This document shows, piece after piece, positions 10,525-18,214 of a stretch of DNA of 64,000 bases. Both the position numbers and the translations under genes were made by a program. The notes under the pieces are model-generated. The model saw only the letters and a program-made list of their open reading frames with translations. It was not told the origin of the DNA and did not search any database. Within the stretch, counting starts at the first letter, position 1. Every line of letters starts with the position of its first letter. This stretch comes from Oryzomicrobium terrae. GTDB lineage: Bacteria; Pseudomonadota; Gammaproteobacteria; Burkholderiales; Rhodocyclaceae. The stretch spans positions 1,736,001 to 1,800,000 of the forward strand of contig NZ_CP022579.1 in the NCBI RefSeq assembly GCF_008274805.1, in the 5' to 3' direction.

Positions 10525-10854
10525 ATATTTGACGAAGCTGTAATCTACAAGCGAGGCGAGTATTGGCAGATGCGTATGTGGCTTGCTAAGGAAGGCAAGT
10601 ACGCTCGCTTCAATCTTAAAACGAGAAACAAAAGTGCGGCAATAGACAAAGCCAAGCTCCATTATCACGAGCTTAAGGCAAAGGAATTGGCTGGCAAAAC
10701 TTATTTTTCAATTACAACAAAGATTGGCGTTGAGAGATATTTAGAGCAACGACAGCTAGAAGTAGGGCAAGCGGCTGGCATTGTTGCTGGACGATATAGG
10801 ACGATTAAGACGCACTTAAAGTATGGACTACAGAAGAGAGATAGACGGACTTAG
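10525..10854 (+). pseudogene. Truncated tyrosine recombinase (phage-type integrase), N-terminal arm only
   Basis: An open frame gives AIFDEAVIYKRGEYWQ, then WLAKEGKYARFNLKTRNKSAAI and GVERYLEQRQLEVG. This is the DNA-binding arm and SAM-like start of a site-specific integrase. The frame runs into the acyltransferase gene and stops at 10854, so the catalytic domain (R-H-R-Y) is gone. AT content is far above that of the flanking chromosome. It is the integrase expected for an element inserted in guaA, now dead through both IS insertion and 3' deletion. Confidence 0.75.
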
Positions 10855-12688
10855 GGCGCTTGCTGTGCTGCCAGTGATACTTTTCCACGCTGGCTTTGAA
10901 GCGTTCGGCGGCGGCTTTGTAGGCGTAGATATATTTTTCGTAATCAGCGGTTACTTGATTACGACAATCATTCTTGCTGAGCTTGAGCAAGGAAAGTTCT
11001 CAATCGTCAATTTCTACGAGCGACGTGCTAGGCGAATTTTGCCAGCCTTGTTCTTAGTAATGCTTATTTGTATTCCGTTTGCTTGGTTCTGGCTGTTGCC
11101 AAGCGATATGAAGGACTTCTCGCAAAGCTTAGTTGCCGTCTCTGGCTTTGCTTCGAATATTTTGTTTTGGCGTGAGAGTGGCTATTTTGGTACGGCAGCA
11201 GAACTTAAGCCGCTGTTACATACGTGGAGCTTGGCAGTAGAAGAGCAGTACTATGTTATCTTCCCATTGTTTCTGATGCTGTTTTGGAAATTAGGTAAGC
11301 GTTGGATGCTTGTAACGCTTGGACTTGTATTCGTTGCTAGTCTTGTTCTAGCGCAGTGGGCTGCTTATGCTAAGCCAACCGCTGCCTTTTATCTATTGCC
11401 AACACGTGGCTGGGAATTGCTGATTGGTGCCTTTGCTGCCTTTTACTTGTCGCAAGCTAATCGTAAAGCCTTTGGAAAAGGCTTAAGTGAGTTTGGTGGT
11501 TGGTTAGGTGTTGCGCTGATTATTTACGCAATCTTCGCTTACAGTAATACTACGCCGTTCCCTGGCTTCTATACGCTTGTTCCTACACTAGGCACGGTGC
11601 TGATTATTTTGTTTGCTACACAGCAGACTACCGTTGGCAAGTTTGTAGGTAATAAGGCTTTTGTTGGTATTGGCTTGATAAGCTACAGCGCATATCTCTG
11701 GCATCAGCCTTTGTTCGCATTCGCAAAGCACAGCAGTTTGACTAAACCGAGTAGTTTGGTCTATGGTGTTCTTGCTGTACTAGCTATTGTTATTGCTTAC
11801 TTTACGTGGAAGTATGTGGAAGCGCCTTTCCGAGATAAAAGTAAATTAACAAGAAAGCAAGTTTTTAGCTTGTCCTTAATTTTCAGTTTCACTTTTGTGT
11901 CTGTCGGATTGTTAGGTTATTTAAATTCTGGGAATTTATGGCGATTCGACGATGGTGTCGTGAAGTACTTTGAGTTGAAAAACGATTCCGACATTTATGT
12001 ATGGGATCTAAAAAAAAGGCTCAGAAAGTCATCTTTTAATTCTGAAAAAATAAAAATTTTAGTTATTGGTGATAGTAACTCTGGTGACTTAATTAACGTT
12101 TTGAATTTTGTAAATCTTGATGAATACCTTTCCATTTCTTCGCTCACCATTTATGCTGGATGCGGAAATCTTTATCTAAATAGAAGTAAGTTCTCGCACT
12201 TCATTGCGGCGGATAGTTTAAAGGATTGCGCTGGTGTCGATGATTTGCTAGATGATGAAAATAAAGATTTAATTCGTCAGGCTGACAAAGTTATATTTGC
12301 CTCTAGTTGGAGTGATTGGGAGGTGGACTTGTTGGAAGAAAGCTATCAAAACTTAATTTCTGATTATGGCGATAAGTTTTGGTTTTTCGGAAACAAGCAT
12401 TTAGATTTTTCGCCAATTGATTTTATACGACTTAATGGAGGCGCAAGTTTTCCAAGCTCGGTATTGTTGAGTACGGATAAAGCTAAAATTAATGCAAAAT
12501 TAAGGGATTTATTAGGGGATCGATTTGTCGATCCGTACCTCTCATTTTGCGAGGATGAGGTTTGTAGGTTGTTGAGTGATAGCGGTGATTTGTTGCTCTA
12601 TGATGGTTTTCACTTGTCTAGAGAAGGGACGATTTATTTTTCTAGTAAGCTGAATAATTTCATTAGGTTGCTGAAGAATGAGCGCTGA
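10823..12688 (+). CDS. OafA/YrhL-type membrane acyltransferase with SGNH domain
   Basis: The 621-residue protein starts MDYRREIDGLRALAVLPVILFHAG, the canonical acyltransferase-3 start. The acyltransferase-3 membrane domain (about ten helices, residues 10-345) has the conserved R/K-E-IDGLRA and FYERRARRILPA motifs. A C-terminal periplasmic SGNH-hydrolase-like domain (about 400-615) contains GDSNSGDL and the DGFHLSREG block. Such enzymes O-acetylate surface polysaccharide (O-antigen, LPS). It is strongly AT-rich, especially the 3' half, and is the only intact cargo of the guaA island. The junction with the truncated integrase leaves no clear ribosome site, so expression is uncertain. Confidence 0.88.
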   Translation: MDYRREIDGLRALAVLPVILFHAGFEAFGGGFVGVDIFFVISGYLITTIILAELEQGKFSIVNFYERRARRILPALFLVMLICIPFAWFWLLPSDMKDFSQSLVAVSGFASNILFWRESGYFGTAAELKPLLHTWSLAVEEQYYVIFPLFLMLFWKLGKRWMLVTLGLVFVASLVLAQWAAYAKPTAAFYLLPTRGWELLIGAFAAFYLSQANRKAFGKGLSEFGGWLGVALIIYAIFAYSNTTPFPGFYTLVPTLGTVLIILFATQQTTVGKFVGNKAFVGIGLISYSAYLWHQPLFAFAKHSSLTKPSSLVYGVLAVLAIVIAYFTWKYVEAPFRDKSKLTRKQVFSLSLIFSFTFVSVGLLGYLNSGNLWRFDDGVVKYFELKNDSDIYVWDLKKRLRKSSFNSEKIKILVIGDSNSGDLINVLNFVNLDEYLSISSLTIYAGCGNLYLNRSKFSHFIAADSLKDCAGVDDLLDDENKDLIRQADKVIFASSWSDWEVDLLEESYQNLISDYGDKFWFFGNKHLDFSPIDFIRLNGGASFPSSVLLSTDKAKINAKLRDLLGDRFVDPYLSFCEDEVCRLLSDSGDLLLYDGFHLSREGTIYFSSKLNNFIRLLKNER

Positions 12689-12837
12689 CTTTATTATACA
12701 ATGTGCGAGTTTTCACCTTACAACAGCCATAGTTATTCTATGGTGTGTATCGGTGTGGCTTTTTCTAAGTCACACAGAACTTGCTCACTCACTTTGTGAG
12801 GCGTAAGTGATTGAAAAAAATAAAAATTACAATGCGT
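12689..12837. other. AT-rich right end of the island, no gene
   Basis: No coding frame is seen. The stretch holds small hairpins: CCATAG with CTATGG around 12729-12745, GTGTG with CACAC around 12750-12776, and CTCAC with GTGAG around 12788-12800. It ends in an A-rich run before attR. The hairpins lack T-tracts and cannot be called as terminators with certainty. Confidence 0.4.
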
Positions 12838-12855
12838 GACTATTGAGTTGGAGTG
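12838..12855 (+). repeat. attR: displaced guaA 3'-end copy
   Basis: GACTATTGAGTTGGAGTG matches the guaA terminus at 9620-9637 in 16 of 18 positions and in the same orientation. It marks the right edge of the island (about 3.2 kb). Base composition changes back towards the host beyond it, and a terminator expected for guaA lies about 40 bp further on. Confidence 0.65.
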
Positions 12856-12890
12856 GGCGCAGGAACGCTCAAACTTAATCGGTGTTTTCA

Positions 12891-12922
12891 AAAAACCCCT
12901 TGATTGTTCAAGGGCTTTTTTA
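12891..12922 (+). terminator. Probable original guaA terminator, displaced by the island
   Basis: CCCTTGA (12897-12903) pairs with TCAAGGG (12908-12914) around a 4-nt loop, with an A-run before and a T-run after. It is a good rho-independent terminator with no plus-strand host gene before it other than guaA. Confidence 0.8.
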
Positions 12923-13020
12923 TTGGGGTTTATTGGGAATAGGTAGGCCCATCTCTGTCAAAAGTGGAAGAGGAGGGGGCTTTCGAAAACGGCCGTCTGG
13001 AGATGGGTTTGGGGGCGAAT

Positions 13021-13674
13021 TTAACCTTTCCTATCCTCCTGGGCAGGAAGTCCCTTTCTCTGCCGCGAGACGGTTTTCCCCTGGCTGCGCTTGATACGGG
13101 CCAACCGGCGGCGGATTTCATCCGAATCCATCCAGACGTCGCTGCCGTGCTGGATACGGTCGATCTCCCCTTTGGTGAGGAATGGTGTGCAGATTCTGGT
13201 CATCACCTTTTGGAACCAACTGGCGATGGCCACTACTTGAGCCTGTTGCTCGTTGCCTTTGCCGGCAAAATTGCCGGAATAGGTGTGGAACATGAGTTGG
13301 CAGTTGTCATGGACGATCAGATCGTTCCCAGCGAGGAAGATCATCGCGGCCATCGAATAAGCGCGGGCTTCAAGCACCGTGATGATCTGGGCTTCGGAGG
13401 CTTGCATGTTATTAATGATCTGCAACCCGGTATCGAAATCCCCACCAGGGGAGTTGAGATGAAGGTAGATCAGGTCCGTGGGGCCGGCGCTACGCAAGGT
13501 GTAGAACAGCTCGGTGTAGTACTGGGGCTCCTGAATCTCGCCACAGACGTAGTATGAGATCTGTCGAACCGGAGCCTGCCGCTCATAACGCAGCAAGTTG
13601 GTGAAGGCCGTATTGTTGCTTCCGCCATTGTTAGGATCGTCGTCCAGCCCGCAAAGCAATTCTTGTGGTTTCAT
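13021..13674 (-). CDS. Orphan ClpP-like serine protease
   Basis: The 217-residue protein has the ClpP/crotonase-like fold signature: oxyanion strand LHLNSPGGDFDTG (about 71-83), nucleophile helix ARAYSMAAM with Ser near 106, and LMFHTYSG with the catalytic His near 126. The third residue is not obvious. It differs from the housekeeping ClpP in its N-terminus and its basic C-terminal tail (KRSQGKTVSRQRKG). No Clp ATPase or phage gene is adjacent. Related stand-alone ClpP-like proteins occur in phages and as accessory chromosomal genes. Being just outside a decayed island, it may be acquired. Confidence 0.75.
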   Translation of the reverse strand: MKPQELLCGLDDDPNNGGSNNTAFTNLLRYERQAPVRQISYYVCGEIQEPQYYTELFYTLRSAGPTDLIYLHLNSPGGDFDTGLQIINNMQASEAQIITVLEARAYSMAAMIFLAGNDLIVHDNCQLMFHTYSGNFAGKGNEQQAQVVAIASWFQKVMTRICTPFLTKGEIDRIQHGSDVWMDSDEIRRRLARIKRSQGKTVSRQRKGLPAQEDRKG

Positions 13675-13823
13675 GGTGCCTCCTGAGCGTGATCGCCTGT
13701 TTGTTCTGTTTAGTGTATCGACTATATGCGCCTTCGACGGTGAAGGAGACCATGGTCCGTTTTCTACACTGCAGGCGTAGTTTATTTTACATAATACAAA
13801 TTATCGGAAGTTACGGCGGCGAA

Positions 13824-13844
13824 GAAAAAGGCCCCCCAGGGCCT
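13824..13844 (-). terminator. Terminator of the small secreted-protein gene
   Basis: Read on the minus strand, AGGCCC and GGGCCT (13844-13829) form a short stem with a 4-nt loop followed by a T-run. It ends the transcript of the gene at 13882-14196. Confidence 0.65.
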
Positions 13845-13881
13845 GTCAGCCTAGTTCACGGCTGAAGCTTTCTTCCTGGTG

Positions 13882-14196
13882 CTACTTGTTCTTTCCTTCA
13901 GTGTTGGGATCGTCGCTTTTGTTGTTGGACGACGCTGGGGAGGATGAGCTTCCGCTGATTGCCTCACGGGTGGCTCGATAGCCTTTGCGTGCGCCATTGG
14001 CTACTGCATGCCCCACTGACTTAGCTGTTTCGACGGTGGCGTGGCCGATTTCTTTCCCGACTTCTACAGTCTTATCCGCAGCCTCTACTGCCGACTCCTT
14101 GATTTCGTGACACGCCTTGCCCAAATCGGCCATGGCCAAGGGGCTGGCCACCATCAAGGCTAGGCTCGTGCAAAGTACGATGCGGTTCTTGGTCAT
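13882..14196 (-). CDS. Small secreted alpha-helical protein, unknown function
   Basis: The 104-residue product has a clear Sec signal peptide (MTKNRIVLCTSLALMVASPLAMA, shown here in two parts: basic start MTKNR, then a hydrophobic core ending SPLAMA before D24). The mature part is an amphipathic helix rich in K/E/A with repeated VEVGKEIGHATVE-like segments, followed by a Ser/Asn-rich disordered tail. No family is recognised. It has its own terminator and lies alone between a ClpP-like and a CitE-like gene. Confidence 0.65.
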   Translation of the reverse strand: MTKNRIVLCTSLALMVASPLAMADLGKACHEIKESAVEAADKTVEVGKEIGHATVETAKSVGHAVANGARKGYRATREAISGSSSSPASSNNKSDDPNTEGKNK

Positions 14197-14321
14197 AGCG
14201 CGCTCCTTGCGTTCTCCTCTGTCGGGGGAAAATTGAATTGGACGTCAATGTTTACAGCCTAGTACGGCCGGAACGGAAGAATGTGCCGATTTGTAGCCTT
14301 GGCTACCAGGAAAGAAACAAA

Positions 14322-14357
14322 GTCAAAGGGACAAGCGTATGAAGCACCTTGTCCCTT
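14322..14357 (-). terminator. Terminator of the CitE-like gene
   Basis: AAGGGACAAG (14326-14335) pairs perfectly with CTTGTCCCTT (14348-14357). On the minus strand the hairpin is followed by a T-rich tract, as expected for the gene ending at 14388. Confidence 0.75.
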
Positions 14358-14387
14358 GAGTCCTTTGCAGATGGTGTATCGGAGAAT

Positions 14388-15260
14388 TTAGCCCATGGTG
14401 GCGATGGCGTCGGCAAGGGCGAGGATGCGCAGGGCCTCCTCGACATGGAGGTTCTCCACCAGTTTGCCATTCACCACCACCACCCCTTGTCCGGCGTCGC
14501 GGGCATCCTGCCAGGCGGCGATCAGTTGCCGCGCATCGGCTACTTCCTGCATATCGGGAGCGAACATGGCATTCGCGGCATCGATCTGCTTGGGATGGAT
14601 CAGCGTCTTGCCGTCGAACCCCATGTCACGCCCTTGCCGGCAGGCCTGCTGTAACCCGGCCTCATCGTTCAAGTCCAGGTAAACGCCGTCAAGGATGGTC
14701 AAGCCATAAGCCCGAGCGGCGAGAACGCCGAGCGACAGGGCGCCGATCATGCCGATACGGTCCGGTGTATGGCGTGCGCGTAACTCCTTGGCCAGGTCGG
14801 AGGTGCCGATCACGATGGCTTTGAGGCGCGGATGGGCGGCGGCGATGGCGTTGATCTCAAGAAAGGCCCGGGGGGTCTCGGCCATGATCCATACCGCCAG
14901 GTCCGCTGGTGCTCCGGCGGCATCCAGCGCGGCTACTGCGTCACGGACCTGATCCGGCCGTTCCACCTTGGGAAAAAGAACGGCATCCGCGCCGCAGTTC
15001 GCCACTGCGGTTACGTCGTCGCGCCCCCAGACGGTATCCAGCCCATTGACCCGCACGATCACCTCGCGAGGCCCGTAACCGCCTGCGCGAACGGCTGCTG
15101 CGACCTGCTCCCGGGCCAGTGCCTTGGCATCAGGGGCGACGGCATCCTCCAGGTCGAGAATCAGGCCGTCCGCCGCTAGGCTGCGCGCCTTCTCCAGGGC
15201 GCGGGCGTTGGCCCCCGGCATGTAAAGCACCGAACGGCGTGGACGAGGCTTACTGCTCAT
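14388..15260 (-). CDS. HpcH/HpaI aldolase family, CitE-like CoA-ester lyase
   Basis: The 290-residue TIM-barrel protein starts with the family signature RRSVLYMPGANARALEKA and has DGLILDLEDAVAP, with the Mg-binding Asp/Glu, and GFDGKTLIHPKQI near the C-terminus. Members cleave (S)-citramalyl-CoA, malyl-CoA or methylmalyl-CoA; bacteria with a lone CitE and no citrate-lyase alpha/gamma subunits usually have a citramalyl- or malyl-CoA lyase. No citrate-lyase partners are adjacent, so citrate lyase itself is unlikely. Single-gene transcription unit with its own terminator. Confidence 0.85.
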   Translation of the reverse strand: MSSKPRPRRSVLYMPGANARALEKARSLAADGLILDLEDAVAPDAKALAREQVAAAVRAGGYGPREVIVRVNGLDTVWGRDDVTAVANCGADAVLFPKVERPDQVRDAVAALDAAGAPADLAVWIMAETPRAFLEINAIAAAHPRLKAIVIGTSDLAKELRARHTPDRIGMIGALSLGVLAARAYGLTILDGVYLDLNDEAGLQQACRQGRDMGFDGKTLIHPKQIDAANAMFAPDMQEVADARQLIAAWQDARDAGQGVVVVNGKLVENLHVEEALRILALADAIATMG

Positions 15261-15527
15261 GTATGGCTCCTTGAGTGTTCTCGGTACGGCCGATCAGTTC
15301 GGCCTAGTCTATTAATTTTCTGCCAGCTTGATGCTGACGATGTCGATTAGGCATCTATCCCAGGTGACGGCTCCCCTGCCCTCGTGCGGGCCTGCTTCAT
15401 GCAGAACCCCGTAATCCGCGCGGCCGCCGCAGATGATAGTCGAACCCATCCAGGTTGAGGCGGCATCGTCGGCTGTACGGGAGCTGGCGCATGCCGGTCA
15501 TTCGGGTCTGGTTGCTCCGCAGCGCAA

Positions 15528-15542
15528 GGCTGGTGTCTTGCG
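15528..15542 (+). promoter_or_regulatory. Candidate sigma-54 promoter for the encapsulin operon (weak)
   Basis: GGCTGGTGTCTTGCG has the invariant GG and GC separated by 10 nt and a TTGC -12 element; the -24 element is degenerate (8 of 12 consensus positions overall). It is of interest because an SfnR-like sigma-54 activator is encoded directly downstream of the operon. Confidence 0.3.
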
Positions 15543-15688
15543 CCGGCTACGAGCGGGCGCACGGCGCCTCCCCCTCCCCTGCTCCCAGATCGATTCCTAT
15601 CGGCCGCGGATGCATCTGGATATCCCGATATAAGCAACAAAGATTTCCTTCGTTCGTGGCGAAAAACCCCGGCCGTAGATTGTCATTC

Positions 15689-15718
15689 GCCCGGTGCATG
15701 ACGGATCACGCACCGGGC
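15689..15718. other. Hairpin in the 5' leader of the rhodanese-encapsulin operon
   Basis: GCCCGGTGC pairs perfectly with GCACCGGGC around a 12-nt loop. It ends 27 bp before the rhodanese ATG, without a T-tract, so an operator or an RNA stability element is more likely than a terminator. Confidence 0.45.
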
Positions 15719-15745
15719 AGCCAGCCCCGTCCCAAGGAAATCGCC

Positions 15746-16258
15746 ATGACCGCTCCGACCCTCGCCGAAACTTCGCTCCCCAACACCGAGCTGCCCCCCC
15801 TTACTACCGAAGTCGCCCCGGCGCGTCTGCTCGACGAGGCCCGCGCCCGAGCCCGGACTAGCGGCCTGAATTACGCCGGCGGCCTTTATCCCCCCGAGGC
15901 CTGGCAACTGGTTGCCAGTGGAAAGGCGGTGCTGGTGGACGTGCGCACCGCGGAAGAACTGAAGTTTGTCGGCCGGGTGCCCGGCGCCTTGCATGTGGCC
16001 TGGCAGACCGGTCCGGCCATGATCAAGAACCCGCGCTTCCTGCGTGAGCTGGAAAACAAGGTCGGCAAGGACGACGTGGTGCTGTTTCTCTGCCGCAGCG
16101 GCAAGCGTTCCGCTGCGGCTGCCGAGGCCGCTACCGCCAAGGGGTTCAGCCAGGTTTTCAACATCCTCGAAGGCTTCGAGGGCGATCTGGACAACCAGCA
16201 GCAGCGCGGCGATTCCGGTGGATGGCGGCGCTGGGGCCTGCCCTGGGTGCAGGACTGA
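15746..16258 (+). CDS. Rhodanese-domain sulfurtransferase of the encapsulin operon
   Basis: The 170-residue single-domain rhodanese has the active-site loop FLCRSGKRSAAAAEA, with the persulfide-carrying Cys, and the VLVDVRTAEELKFVGRVPGA segment. It starts at ATG 15746 behind an AAGGA site and is the first gene of a four-gene operon (gap 3 nt to epsC). In known family 2A encapsulin loci a rhodanese commonly accompanies the desulfurase cargo and is thought to move sulfane sulfur. There is no signal peptide, so it is cytoplasmic. Confidence 0.9.
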   Translation: MTAPTLAETSLPNTELPPLTTEVAPARLLDEARARARTSGLNYAGGLYPPEAWQLVASGKAVLVDVRTAEELKFVGRVPGALHVAWQTGPAMIKNPRFLRELENKVGKDDVVLFLCRSGKRSAAAAEAATAKGFSQVFNILEGFEGDLDNQQQRGDSGGWRRWGLPWVQD

Positions 16259-16261
16259 GCC

Positions 16262-17224
16262 ATGGGCGACCTGAATCCGAATGGCCTGGGTACGGTCTCT
16301 CCCGAGCAGCACTGGAACCTGGACCACGTTGTTGCTGAACTGCGCCAGGCCCGCCTGCGCTGGCGCGGCGCCCACGGCCGGCTGCGCGAGTTACGCGCCC
16401 GGGAACTGCCTTCCCGGGAAGCCCTGGGTGAGATCGTCCAGGCCTTGTGCGGCGCCCTCTTCCCGATGCGCCTCGGTCCTCCGGACCTGCGCGACGAGAG
16501 CGAGGACTACTACGTTGGCCACACCCTGGACATCGCCCTCAACGCCCTGCTCGCCCAGGTGCGTCTGGAGCTGGCCTACCAGGCCCGCCAGCATGGCCGC
16601 GACAGCAGCCAGGCCGAGCACGACGCGGTGGATATCGTGCGCCGCTTCGCCGCAGCCCTGCCCGGTATTCGTGGCTTGCTCGACAGCGATGTGGTGGCTG
16701 CCTTCCAGGGCGACCCGGCGGCCCGCAGCGTTGACGAGGTGCTCCTCTGCTATCCGGGGGTGGTGGCGGTGACCCACTACCGCCTCGCCCACAGCCTCTA
16801 CAACCTGGGTGTGCCGCTGCTGGCGCGCATGGTGGCGGAAATCGCCCACGGCGAAACCGGTATCGACATTCACCCCGGCGCCCGGATTGGCTCCGGCTTC
16901 TTCATCGACCACGGCACAGGCGTGGTGATCGGCGAAACCGCCGTCATCGGTGCCCGGGTGCGCCTCTACCAGGCCGTCACCCTGGGGGCCAAGCGCTTCG
17001 AGGTGGACGAGAACAGCGACTGCGGCGCCCTGGCCAAGGGCCAGCCCCGCCACCCGATCGTCGAGGACGAGGTGGTGATCTACGCCGGCGCCACCATCCT
17101 CGGGCGCATCACCATCGGCCGCGGCTCGGTGATCGGTGGCAACGTCTGGCTGACCCGCAGCGTTCCCCCGGGCAGCAACATCACCCAAGCCAACCTGCTT
17201 CAGGAGAGTGCTCCCCAGCCATGA
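16262..17224 (+). CDS. epsC: Serine O-acetyltransferase EpsC
   Basis: The enzyme acetylates serine with acetyl-CoA to O-acetylserine, the carbon skeleton of cysteine. The 320-residue product is longer than CysE (about 270). An all-helical N-terminal part (about 1-185) is followed by a left-handed beta-helix of hexapeptide repeats (about 195-300) containing GIDIHPGARIGSGFFIDHG and the catalytic His residues. The EpsC subgroup is typical of encapsulin family 2A loci. It lies between the rhodanese and the shell gene and would supply substrate for cysteine, which the encapsulated desulfurase consumes. Confidence 0.92.
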   Translation: MGDLNPNGLGTVSPEQHWNLDHVVAELRQARLRWRGAHGRLRELRARELPSREALGEIVQALCGALFPMRLGPPDLRDESEDYYVGHTLDIALNALLAQVRLELAYQARQHGRDSSQAEHDAVDIVRRFAAALPGIRGLLDSDVVAAFQGDPAARSVDEVLLCYPGVVAVTHYRLAHSLYNLGVPLLARMVAEIAHGETGIDIHPGARIGSGFFIDHGTGVVIGETAVIGARVRLYQAVTLGAKRFEVDENSDCGALAKGQPRHPIVEDEVVIYAGATILGRITIGRGSVIGGNVWLTRSVPPGSNITQANLLQESAPQP

Positions 17225-17281
17225 ACCTTCCACTTCTGCTGTACCGCTGTAGTCCCTTTCAAACCTGCTCAGGAGTAATCA

Positions 17282-18214
17282 ATGGCTGAACACCAGGATG
17301 TGCGCCAGGCCCTCGGCGACAACGCCGCGCGCCAGCTCGCCAACGCCACCAAGACAGTTCCCCAGTACTCGATCATCACCCCCCGCTGGCTGGTGCACCT
17401 GCTGCAATGGCAGCCCGTGGAAGCTGGCATTTTCCGCCTCAACAAGGTCAAGAACGCTGCCCTGATCCGGGTAGCGTGCTCCAAGCGCGACGAGGCCGAA
17501 TTGCCCCAGACCTTCGTCGACTACGAGGATCAGCCCCGGGAATATTTCCTCAACGCCGTCACCACCATCCTCGATGTGCACACCCGGGTCTCGGACCTCT
17601 ACAGCAGCCCCCACGACCAGATCAAGGAGCAACTGCGCCTCACCATCGAGACCATCAAGGAGCGCCAGGAAAGCGAGCTGATCAACAACCCGGAGTACGG
17701 CCTGCTCGCCAATGTGGACCCGACCCAACGCATTTCCACCCTGACTGGCGCTCCGACCCCCGATGACCTGGACGAGCTGATCAGCAAGGTGTGGAAAGAG
17801 CCGGGCTTCTTCCTCGCCCACCCCTTGGCGATCGCCGCCTTCGGTCGGGAATGCACCCGTCGCGGTGTGCCCCCGCCCACGGTCAGCCTGTTCGGCTCCC
17901 AGTTCCTCACCTGGCGCGGCCTGCCCCTGATCCCCTCCGACAAGCTGCCCATCGACGAAGACGGCAAGACCCAGATCCTGCTGCTGCGCGTCGGCGACAA
18001 GCGCCAGGGCGTGGTCGGCCTGTACCAACCCGGCCTGGCCGGCGAACAGAGCCCAGGGCTGTCGGTGCGCTTCATGGGCATCAACCGTAACGCCATCGCC
18101 TCCTACCTGATTTCGCTGTATTGCTCGCTGGCGGTACTCACCGAAGACGCCCTGGCGGTTCTCGAAGACGTGGAGATCGGCAAGTACCATGACTACCCCG
18201 ACACCTACAAGTAA
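17282..18214 (+). CDS. srpI: Family 2A encapsulin shell protein (SrpI-like)
   Basis: The 310-residue protein belongs to the SrpI/MMP-I type of HK97-fold encapsulins. It has the extended N-terminal arm, and the E-loop and P-domain region including YEDQPREYFLNAVTTILDVHTRVSDLYSSP (split here: YEDQPREYFLNAV, then TRVSDLYSSPHDQI). The C-terminal part contains GLPLIPSDKLPI and the closing IGKYHDYPDTYK. Such proteins assemble into icosahedral shells enclosing a cysteine desulfurase; known members respond to sulfur limitation. The stop overlaps the start of the desulfurase gene by 26 nt, implying translational coupling of shell and cargo. The AGGAG site at 17271 is strong. Confidence 0.92.
   Translation: MAEHQDVRQALGDNAARQLANATKTVPQYSIITPRWLVHLLQWQPVEAGIFRLNKVKNAALIRVACSKRDEAELPQTFVDYEDQPREYFLNAVTTILDVHTRVSDLYSSPHDQIKEQLRLTIETIKERQESELINNPEYGLLANVDPTQRISTLTGAPTPDDLDELISKVWKEPGFFLAHPLAIAAFGRECTRRGVPPPTVSLFGSQFLTWRGLPLIPSDKLPIDEDGKTQILLLRVGDKRQGVVGLYQPGLAGEQSPGLSVRFMGINRNAIASYLISLYCSLAVLTEDALAVLEDVEIGKYHDYPDTYK

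Larger units (their letters stand above)
15261..15745. other. Long leader/promoter region of the encapsulin operon
   Basis: No convincing gene is present; the frames here lack recognisable protein features. The region contains a possible sigma-54 site (15528-15542), a sigma-70-like TATAAG at 15629-15634, and a perfect 9-bp hairpin at 15689-15718. It separates the CitE-like gene (divergent) from the rhodanese gene. Confidence 0.5.

Noticed and set aside
14388-15260. Citrate lyase beta subunit
   Set aside because: The fold is CitE-like, but no alpha, gamma or accessory citrate-lyase genes are adjacent; a CoA-ester lyase is more likely.
15347-15640. Small genes in the leader of the encapsulin operon
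   Set aside because: Short overlapping frames on both strands have biased composition and no start signals or recognisable domains.
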